A stretch of 64,000 nucleotides of DNA from assembly GCA_004557455.1 (NCBI GenBank), contig SFDX01000021.1:12882-76881 (forward strand), given 5' to 3'. Below are positions 58,201 to 64,000 of this stretch, piece by piece; position 1 is the first letter of the stretch; the number at the start of each line of letters is the position of its first letter. The position numbers and the translations under genes are program-made. Under the pieces are notes generated by a model that worked only from the letters and a program-made list of their open reading frames with translations, was not told the origin of the DNA and did not search any database. The stretch is from Akkermansia muciniphila (GTDB lineage: Bacteria; Verrucomicrobiota; Verrucomicrobiia; Verrucomicrobiales; Akkermansiaceae).

Positions 58201-60752
58201 TTGCCCGCCCCCGATCCGGCCAAGGGCTCGGCGAGCAATTTGGCCAGCTTCAAGCGTTGATTTTCGCCGCCCGAGAGGGTATTCAGCCCCTGCCCTAGGC
58301 CCAGATGCCCCAGCCCCACATCCACCAGCACCTGCAGGCGCTCCGCAATGCGGCGGGGACGCGCCCCTTTCATATGCTCGAACAGTTCCTGCGCGGTCCG
58401 TATATCCAGCGCGAGCATTTCTGCCATGTTGTAGCCGCCGAGAGTAATGCCGAGTGCCTGCGGCGTGTAACGCGTGCCGTGACACAGGGCGCAAGGAACA
58501 AAAATATCGGAAAGGAACTGCATCTCTACTTTCTCCTGCCCCAGACCGGCGCAGCGGGGGCAACGGCCCTCCCCACTGTTGAAGGAGAAATAACCGGGCT
58601 TCAAGCCTCGGGCAACGGCGGCGGGCTCGGCGCAGTACAGTTGGCGTATATCCTCGAACACGCCCATGTAGACCGCGGGAGTGGAGCGCGGGGTGCGGAC
58701 GATGGGGCTCTGGTCCACCAGCAGCACATCCGCCACCTGCTCCGAGCCCTCGATGCGGCAGACCTCACCGCGCTCTTCGTCGTCTATTTCATCGGGATGC
58801 AGCGTGCCGTATAACACGCGGCAGGCCAGTGTGCTCTTTCCACTGCCGGAGACACCGGTCAGGCAGGTGTAGACCCCCAGCGGAATCTCCGCTTGCAGCC
58901 CGTGCAGGTTGCGGCACTCGATGTCGCGCAGGCTCAGGAAGGCATGCGGCTTGCGTCGGGTAGCAGGCATCGGCACACAGCGGCGGCCCGTCAGGTACTG
59001 CCCCGTGGGGGAGTCCGGTGCCCGCAACATGCCCCCGGGTTCACCGGCATAGATCACGCGCCCGCCGCCCGACCCACCGGCGGGGCCCATATCGACCAAA
59101 TAATCCGCCGCGCGCATCACGGCTTCCTCGTGTTCGGTCACCACCAGGGTGTTGCCGCGCCGGGTCAGGCGGCGCATGGCCTGCAGCAGTCGGGCGGTGT
59201 CACGTGCATGCAGGCCCACGGTCGGTTCATCTAACACAAAGAGCGTTTCGGTGAGGGCCGCGCCCAGGCTGGCGGTCAGGCTGACGCGCTCAATCTCGCC
59301 GCCGGACAGCGTCCGCGTGAGTCGCGAGGGCGCCAGGTAGCCCAGCCCCACCTCGCAGAGGTAATGCACGCGGCTCCGCAGCTCGCGTACCGCCTGCTGC
59401 AGAGAGCGGTCCGCCCCCACCGCCGGGAGCACATACTTATCCAACCAATCGAGCAGCTCCTCCATGGGCATGCCCTGCACCTGCGGCACGGTGCAACCGC
59501 CTATGGTAAAGGCCAGGGCCTCCGGGCGCAGCCGACCGCCACCGCAGGCGGGGCACACGCTGTACTCCCGATAATAGGCCAGAAAGACGCGCACGGTCAT
59601 CTTGTGCGCGTGCTTCTCCATGTCATCAAAAATACCTTTATAACCATACCACAGCCCCGCATCGTAGGCGGCCCACACGTCCATGCCCTCGGGGGCCTCG
59701 CCGTACAGCACCCAATCGCGCTCCTTCTGCGTCAGTTCCCGCCAGGGTACATCCGTACGCACGGCGCGGCACTTGTTGTTGCGCCGCATCAGATCCTTGT
59801 AGCAGGCAGAGAGCGTCTGGCTGCTCAGCATCTTGAGCGCACCGCCCTCAATGCTCAGCTCCGGCAGCAGCCCGCGCTCGTAGTTATAGGTTATCATGCG
59901 CCCGTAGCCCTTGCACACGGGGCAGGCCCCAAGGGGCGAGTTGCCGCTGAACAGCCCCGGCACGGGCTCCGCCAGCGGATACCAATCACAGCGGTAGCTG
60001 CGAGCCGCCCCCCACTCCCCTTCCGCCCTCAGCCGCACCTCGGCGGCGTTGCGGCCCGTGCGGAAGGCGGTCTCCAGCGCTTCTTCCAGCCGAGCCCGCG
60101 CCTGCGCTTTCAGCCGCACGCGGTCCTGCACCACACACAGGTAGGCCTCCTCGCCCTCCACGGCGTCCGGGTTCTCCTGCAAATCCTCTAAACGCCGCAC
60201 GCCTCCGTCGGCCCACGCACGCAGATACCCCTGCGCGGTCAGCGCGCGGCGCATTTCCTCCATGCTGCCCACCTGCCGCACGCGGAAGCACACCAGGGCT
60301 TCCTCCCCCGCGTGTTCGGTCAGCAATTCCTCCGCCACCCGCTGCGGTGTCGCGGGTCGCACGGGCCGCCCTTCCGCATCATGACCCTCCGCCAAGCGTG
60401 AGAAAACGAGTTTAAGGTATTCGTTGATCCCGGTCATCGTGCCCACGGTGGAGCGCGAGTTCTTCACGGAGTTACGCTGCCCCAAGGCAATCGCGGGCGG
60501 CACATTCTCCACCGCGTCCGCATCCGGCCGCGCCATGCGGTCCATGAACTGCCGCACATAGGGCGAGAAGGTCTCCACATAGCGCCGCTGCCCCTCCGCA
60601 TACAGGGTCCCCACCGCCAGCGAGGTCTTACCACTCCCGCTCGGCCCCGTCACCACCGTCAGCTTCCCGAGGGGTATGTCCACATCCACCCCGCGCAGGT
60701 TGTTCTCCCGCGCCCCTCGTATGCGTATCGAGCCGTCCGCTTGCTTCGTCAT
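55230..60752 (-). CDS. uvrA: Double-length UvrA, tandem fusion with four ABC ATPase domains
   Basis: The damage-recognition ATPase of nucleotide excision repair. At 1840 aa it holds two full UvrA halves in one chain. Walker A motifs lie near residues 36-43 (GPSGSGKT), 634 (GVSGSGKS), 992 (GLSGSGKS) and 1526 (GPSGAGKT); each is matched by an LSGGE signature. Zinc-finger CxxC pairs occur in both halves (CPVCKGYG with CPACGGGRL; CPVCLGHG with CPACGGQRL). The fourth Walker B reads LYLIEEPTIGLH, with Glu replacing the usual Asp. Double UvrA proteins are known from Chlamydia, in the same superphylum. The start at 60752 lies 6 bp after TACAAT; longer frames overlap the promoter. Confidence 0.93.
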   Translation of the reverse strand: MTKQADGSIRIRGARENNLRGVDVDIPLGKLTVVTGPSGSGKTSLAVGTLYAEGQRRYVETFSPYVRQFMDRMARPDADAVENVPPAIALGQRNSVKNSRSTVGTMTGINEYLKLVFSRLAEGHDAEGRPVRPATPQRVAEELLTEHAGEEALVCFRVRQVGSMEEMRRALTAQGYLRAWADGGVRRLEDLQENPDAVEGEEAYLCVVQDRVRLKAQARARLEEALETAFRTGRNAAEVRLRAEGEWGAARSYRCDWYPLAEPVPGLFSGNSPLGACPVCKGYGRMITYNYERGLLPELSIEGGALKMLSSQTLSACYKDLMRRNNKCRAVRTDVPWRELTQKERDWVLYGEAPEGMDVWAAYDAGLWYGYKGIFDDMEKHAHKMTVRVFLAYYREYSVCPACGGGRLRPEALAFTIGGCTVPQVQGMPMEELLDWLDKYVLPAVGADRSLQQAVRELRSRVHYLCEVGLGYLAPSRLTRTLSGGEIERVSLTASLGAALTETLFVLDEPTVGLHARDTARLLQAMRRLTRRGNTLVVTEHEEAVMRAADYLVDMGPAGGSGGGRVIYAGEPGGMLRAPDSPTGQYLTGRRCVPMPATRRKPHAFLSLRDIECRNLHGLQAEIPLGVYTCLTGVSGSGKSTLACRVLYGTLHPDEIDDEERGEVCRIEGSEQVADVLLVDQSPIVRTPRSTPAVYMGVFEDIRQLYCAEPAAVARGLKPGYFSFNSGEGRCPRCAGLGQEKVEMQFLSDIFVPCALCHGTRYTPQALGITLGGYNMAEMLALDIRTAQELFEHMKGARPRRIAERLQVLVDVGLGHLGLGQGLNTLSGGENQRLKLAKLLAEPLAGSGAGKGCLIILDEPGTGLHFSDLEVLLRVFNRLVEQGHSLLVIEHNLDLIKAADYVIDLGPEGGKGGGRIVAQGTPEDIAASGTHTGRYLSAAIEGRHDDPGLLAAETEDDIPAGVIALRGARHHHLKNIDVNINRNEMTVVTGLSGSGKSTLAFDIIFAEGQKRFMDVMSPYARQFTEQMETPDIDRLTGLPPTVAIEQNRSRGGSKSTVGTVTEIWQFLRLLYAKLGTPHCPCCGVEIGRRSPAEIRALVAEEVGRKPEELLLAAPVVRNRKGHYADLARRAEKKKYPYLIADGKRVKPAEFQPLDRYSNHDIDVVTAVIRVQGNAILMNDAPCDFDTLNETVNSTLEMGDGFLRLVTGKESRLVGTRLSCPQCGTSYESPEPSTFSFNSPHGRCPVCLGHGYVSSARLKDKPEEKLSQLEVELRYDRDVDKAADKDAEKECCPACGGQRLNPFALGVTLFGYNIAQIGSLDADAAAKTLSGWHFEGRDAEIARNVLAEITRRLHFLQRVGLGYLSLDRSVPTLSGGETQRIRLAAQLGSELRGVLYVLDEPTIGLHPGDNERLLNTLQELKERGNTLLVVEHDEETMRRADTIIDMGPGAGVHGGQVVAQGDFARVAAADTPTGHALSGHEKHPSCGERLPIKSVDWLEVEDCTLHNLQHVHLRVPRGRFTVVTGPSGAGKTSLITGTLAPAVQEALSGTAPRSRCYGACRGLDSIRALYRVDQSPLGKTPRSTPATYIGIFDEIRRIFAGSADARRLGFDAGRFSFNTSAGHCEVCKGTGYCRREMDFLPPCTVPCEACRGARYNSRTLQVNYRGKNIAEVLDMSMETAAEFFAATPTLADPLRLLCETGLGYLTLGQASNTLSGGEAQRIKLVAELIKGRRAALTAVRRGRALPQDLYLIEEPTIGLHPQDVRMLVQVLRRLVELGNTVVVIEHNTSLICEADYMIDMGPGAGRDGGRITAQGTVAQVANSTKSPTAPFIRRELGLPEK

Positions 60753-60758
60753 GCCCCC

Positions 60759-60786
60759 ATTGTACCCCTTTCTCCCCGCTCCGCAA
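60759..60786 (-). promoter_or_regulatory. uvrA promoter
   Basis: Minus strand: TTGCGG (60786-60781), 16 bp, TACAAT (60764-60759), then six bases to the ATG. Confidence 0.68.
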
Positions 60787-60862
60787 GCCTTATTCCTGTC
60801 TGCCCCTTCCGCTTTTTCCCTGTTCTCCGGCAAATCTCGGGACGGCACACCCCCGCCCGGGC

Positions 60863-63673
60863 TCATTTCCCGGGGCGGGTCAGCTCTTGGTAGCGGCGGA
60901 AGAGTTCGGCGACCATCTCCGGCTCGCTCGCGCTCGGTTTGAGGCCGTAGAGTTTCAGGACGGCGCGGTCCAGGGCGCGGTGCGCTTTCAGCAGCTCCGG
61001 CGGCATGGAGAGCGGGTCGTAGAGGTCGGCCAGGCTGCATTCCGGATACAGCGCGCGGGCGTCTAACACCGCCTGCCCCAGAGCCCCGATCGCCGCCTGC
61101 TGCGCTTCATCTGCCTCCGGCCACGGGAAGTTGTTGTAGACGATGTCTTTGGAGTAGCGATACCGCATTTCCAAGCGGCCCGCCACCGTGCGCATCCAAG
61201 CGTTGTGAACAATGGAAGTAAGAATTCCAAAGTGATAGGTTGATATTTCCGGCAATATATGCACAGAATCACTGGCCATTGCCGTGGGGGCTTCAAGTCC
61301 CATGGGAACGTATATCCGCCGCTCGGAGGAAACTCGAGGTATGATTAAATAATTACCTTGAGGGATGTTTGTCACCTGAAAACTCGTTGGCGAACCTGCT
61401 AATTTGAGCGTAGAAGAACGCTTGCTTCTCTGTCTGAATTGGCGTACGTTCTCTATTCTCTGTAACGCCAATGGCATGTTTCGAAGAACATTCGGAGGAC
61501 ATTTCCCCAGGTAAAGGCAATAACGTACTTTTCCCTTAATCAGTTCATCTGCACCTAACCAGCGGTAAAAATAGGGAGCTGACTGAGGCTCCTTCCGCAG
61601 AAACTCGTCCTTTTCATCCTCCTTGAATAGGTAATTCCCATCATCGATGGGTTGATTACCGATTCCGATTTCAGGCACATTGCTGATGGGATGTTGACGG
61701 GACGGAATAAAGACGTCCGGCCCCTCGAGTAGGTACGGATTGATGTGATTGCAAATGAGAGGTGATGTTGAACAGGGGGGGGTCACGTATAACATTTTCT
61801 TATCCTCACGGCGAATGTAAGAAAATCCAATCACCACACAATGCACAGCCGCCGTACCCTTGGCCTCATTATCCCATCGGAACGTTCGATAAGCAAAGTC
61901 GATTTGCATTCCTTCCTCGATGAGTGGCGGCCACATAATCGCCACCTGTTCGCCCTGGGTGATAGAATTACTGGACACCAACGCAGCGCGTATATCGGTT
62001 CCCTTCATCATGCTTGCGGCCTTGCGATACCAGCCTGTCACGAAGTCCAGGTTCCCCACATTTTTGAGGTCGCCCCACACCTCCATCAGGTCGGCCTTCT
62101 GTTCCTTGCTCATCACGCGAGCACCGAGGAACGGCGGGTTACCGATGATATAATTGAGCTTCTCGCGGGGGATGACGCTCTCCCAGTCGAGACGCAGGGC
62201 GTTACCCTCCACGATGTTGTGGTAAGACTTGAGGGGGAGGACCTCCTCGCGCAGGCCGTAGACGATTTTCTTGGTCTTCTCCAGCATCTGGGACTCCGCG
62301 ATCCAGAGGGCGGTTTTCGCGACGGCGACGGCGAAGTCGTTGATCTCGATGCCGTAGAATTGACTGATATTGACGCGGATGAGATCGAGAGCGAGCTCGC
62401 GGCCCTCGTGGCCGTAGCCGGCGGCGATGGCCTGGTTCTCCAGCTCGCGGAGGCTGAGGTAGGTCTCCGTCAGGAAGTTACCGGAGCCGCAGGCGGGGTC
62501 CAGGAAGGTGAGGGAAGCGAGCTTGGCCTGGAAATCCTGCAAGGCACGGCGGCGGTCCTGCGCGGAGGCACGGCGGCGCAGAATATCATCCAACTCCGCC
62601 CGCAGGTCATCCAGGAACAGCGGGTCGATGACCTTGTGAATATTCTCCGTGGAGGTGTAGTGCATACCGCCCGCGTGGCGCGTCTCCGGGTTGAGGGTCG
62701 ACTCGAACATAGCGCCGAAAACGGTGGGCGAGATAGCAGACCAATCGAACTCCTCCCCCGTGCGGATCAGGATGTCAACGATAGCGGGGGTAAAGCGCGG
62801 CACCTCCGTCTGCGATGCCCCGGAGAAGAGGCCGCCGTTCACATACGGGAAATCCCGCAGGGCCTGTTTCATGTATTTATCCCGCTGCTCATAGGGGGTA
62901 TCCATCACCGCGAAAGCCCGCAGCAGGTCCTCCCGCACCTCATCGGGGTCATCCCGGCGGCGGGCGAGATAATGGGTCAATTGGTTCGGCGCAAAGATAC
63001 CCGCGTCCTCGGCAAAATAGCAGAACACCAGACGCACGCAGAGGCGGTTCAGGTGCTTGAAGGTCTCCGGCGACTCCGGGTCCTCGTACTCCGCCTGCAG
63101 CGCATTGTAGAGCCGCGAGACGTGCTCCGTGGCCTGCGCGGAGATCTCCTCCTGCTCGCGGGCAATGGCCTTGACGGAAATGTCGACGAGGAATGACAGG
63201 TCCGCATAGCGCTTCGGCAGGTCCTCCAGACGCACCACGGCGGCGGGCTCGGCGCGCTCCGGCTCGGTGTCGCGGTTCATGTCATGCACCCGGATTTCCC
63301 GGAAGTTGCAGGTCACGATCCAGCGCGCCTTCTCGCGGAGCCCGAGCAACTCGTTATACTGCGCCGCCTGCTGATAGGGCGTGATATCCCCGTAGCCGCC
63401 GCCCTGCACGCGCTCCAGCTCCTTGCTGCTGCTCTTCTGCTCGATGAGCACGCGGGTGTCCGGCAAATAGACGTCAATCTTCTTGGTGCTCCGGCCGTCC
63501 CGGGCCTTCACCTTCTTCTCAAAGTTCACATACGCCTCCGGCTTGTGCACGCCGTAGACCTCCCGCAGAAGCTGGGTCCAGAACTGCTGGGTCTCCTGGT
63601 CCTCATCGCCGGGGCGCGCGGCCCACTCCTGTGCGAAGGCCTCCGCAGCGGCCCTCTGTTCCTGTATCGTCAT
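60863..63673 (-). CDS. MmeI-like type IIL restriction-modification enzyme
   Basis: A 936-aa single-chain enzyme combining nuclease, adenine methyltransferase and target recognition. The N-terminal PD-(D/E)xK nuclease motif is Asp67 with Glu78-x-Lys80 (KIDVYLP then LIEQKS). A helical connector follows. The methyltransferase has motif I DPACGSGNF (about 392-400) and motif IV NPPF (about 512-515), the latter predicting N6-adenine methylation. The target recognition domain occupies about 600-830 and the C-terminal helices end at KLYGLKPSASEPEM. Length is close to MmeI (about 920 aa). No separate methylase or S subunit is present, as expected. The part coding the recognition domain (about 61190-61880) is AT-richer than the rest. 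Confidence 0.85.
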   Translation of the reverse strand: MTIQEQRAAAEAFAQEWAARPGDEDQETQQFWTQLLREVYGVHKPEAYVNFEKKVKARDGRSTKKIDVYLPDTRVLIEQKSSSKELERVQGGGYGDITPYQQAAQYNELLGLREKARWIVTCNFREIRVHDMNRDTEPERAEPAAVVRLEDLPKRYADLSFLVDISVKAIAREQEEISAQATEHVSRLYNALQAEYEDPESPETFKHLNRLCVRLVFCYFAEDAGIFAPNQLTHYLARRRDDPDEVREDLLRAFAVMDTPYEQRDKYMKQALRDFPYVNGGLFSGASQTEVPRFTPAIVDILIRTGEEFDWSAISPTVFGAMFESTLNPETRHAGGMHYTSTENIHKVIDPLFLDDLRAELDDILRRRASAQDRRRALQDFQAKLASLTFLDPACGSGNFLTETYLSLRELENQAIAAGYGHEGRELALDLIRVNISQFYGIEINDFAVAVAKTALWIAESQMLEKTKKIVYGLREEVLPLKSYHNIVEGNALRLDWESVIPREKLNYIIGNPPFLGARVMSKEQKADLMEVWGDLKNVGNLDFVTGWYRKAASMMKGTDIRAALVSSNSITQGEQVAIMWPPLIEEGMQIDFAYRTFRWDNEAKGTAAVHCVVIGFSYIRREDKKMLYVTPPCSTSPLICNHINPYLLEGPDVFIPSRQHPISNVPEIGIGNQPIDDGNYLFKEDEKDEFLRKEPQSAPYFYRWLGADELIKGKVRYCLYLGKCPPNVLRNMPLALQRIENVRQFRQRSKRSSTLKLAGSPTSFQVTNIPQGNYLIIPRVSSERRIYVPMGLEAPTAMASDSVHILPEISTYHFGILTSIVHNAWMRTVAGRLEMRYRYSKDIVYNNFPWPEADEAQQAAIGALGQAVLDARALYPECSLADLYDPLSMPPELLKAHRALDRAVLKLYGLKPSASEPEMVAELFRRYQELTRPGK

Positions 63674-63680
63674 GGATGAC

Positions 63681-63709
63681 ACTCTAGCACAAAACGCCCC
63701 GGAATGCAA
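63681..63709 (-). promoter_or_regulatory. Promoter of the MmeI-like gene
   Basis: Minus strand: TTGCAT (63709-63704), 17 bp, TAGAGT (63686-63681) preceded by TGC, 7 bp to the ATG. Confidence 0.62.
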
Positions 63710-64000
63710 GCAAAAAAAATACTCGGTACAGAGAAAAGCAGCGGCGACGGAGCAAGGCATGCGGCAAGAGCATACCGGCATACCGAGAGCACCGGCTGCC
63801 GATGGCTCTCCCCCGCTTTAACCCAACGACCCGCCCCACAGACATGTCACCCCCTTATTCTTATCCTTATTTATATAAATTTATCATATTAATAAAGAGA
63901 ATTCATTGCCGTCCCACAGAGGTGAGAAATTACACCTCTGAGCCGCATAATTACTGGACTAATGGTCTGTAGGCTTCGAAAAAAGGTTTAGGAATAGGAA
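63710..64000. other. Intergenic tail with AT-rich stretch and a hairpin
   Basis: No gene is supported. The sequence becomes very AT-rich at about 63855-63905. An inverted repeat CAGAGGTG (63917-63924) and CACCTCTG (63933-63940) with an 8-nt loop follows. Its role (promoter region, operator or start of another element) cannot be decided because the window ends. Confidence 0.5.

Noticed and set aside
1..64000. tRNA, rRNA, CRISPR arrays, insertion sequences, replication origin
   Set aside because: I looked for cloverleaf-like segments, short regularly spaced repeats, transposase motifs and DnaA-box clusters and saw nothing convincing. tRNAscan, CRISPR and IS searches would settle this.

Overview
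The window is about 64 kb of GC-rich chromosome, densely packed with genes. It most likely comes from a Verrucomicrobiota bacterium, with an Akkermansia-like, host-associated lineage as the best guess. Support for this is a double-length four-ATPase UvrA of the kind known in the PVC superphylum (Chlamydia), an HPr kinase without PTS genes nearby, a Bacteroidetes-type long PurF, LpxD/Skp pointing to a Gram-negative envelope, and several secreted proteins with no recognisable family. No rRNA, tRNA or CRISPR array was seen. Many genes share one promoter form, TTGNCN-17 bp-TANNAT, often with an extended -10 (TGC before it). The start codon usually lies only 6-14 nt after the -10, so much of this chromosome appears to be read from leaderless or nearly leaderless mRNAs.

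Layout. 1-6.2 kb: end of cysJ, a secreted protein, a small membrane protein, ruvB with a cell-wall amidase, a DUF4105 membrane protein and a SUFU-domain protein. 6.3-9.9 kb: purM-purF-ECF sigma factor. 9.9-13.5 kb: a lower-GC island with two divergent paralogous GT-C-like membrane proteins of identical length. 13.5-24.2 kb: hprK-nif3-rluD, an ABCG-like exporter with two envelope proteins and gluQ, then mreB and rng. 24.3-29.1 kb: a phosphate module (PhoB/PhoR-like pair, PiT transporter, PhoU-like protein). 29.5-33.5 kb: a second lower-GC island with a pyruvyl-transferase operon, a small ORF and a Fic protein under an operator array. 33.6-43 kb: ftsK, CPBP protease, aminotransferase/Lrp, Sel1 protein-queG, skp-lpxD. 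43-44 kb: a family 2 glycosyltransferase. 44.1-50.2 kb: the purD-M42 peptidase-U32-hpt operon, rsmB and a lipoprotein. 50.2-64 kb: a PA14/ankyrin secreted protein, lipA, a sigma-54 type regulator, the giant uvrA and an MmeI-like restriction-modification enzyme.

The main discovery candidate is a set of three small invertible promoters, each next to surface-glycan genes (11633-11812, 31959-32123 and 43001-43156). Each is a 156-180 bp segment bounded by 17-18 bp inverted repeats. In each, the inverted repeat itself is the 17/18-bp spacer of a promoter: the -35 box (TTGACT or TTGACA) lies inside the segment and the -10 lies in the fixed flank. Flipping the segment would move the -35 from one flank to the other. 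At 11.7 kb this would switch transcription between two divergent 553-aa paralogs. At 43.1 kb it would turn a glycosyltransferase off from its present ON state. At 32.0 kb it would turn a pyruvyl-transferase operon on from its present OFF state. Two of the three loci share the same repeat family, so one recombinase encoded elsewhere could control them together. No recombinase is encoded in the window, though a 68-codon ORF beside the third switch might be a remnant of one.
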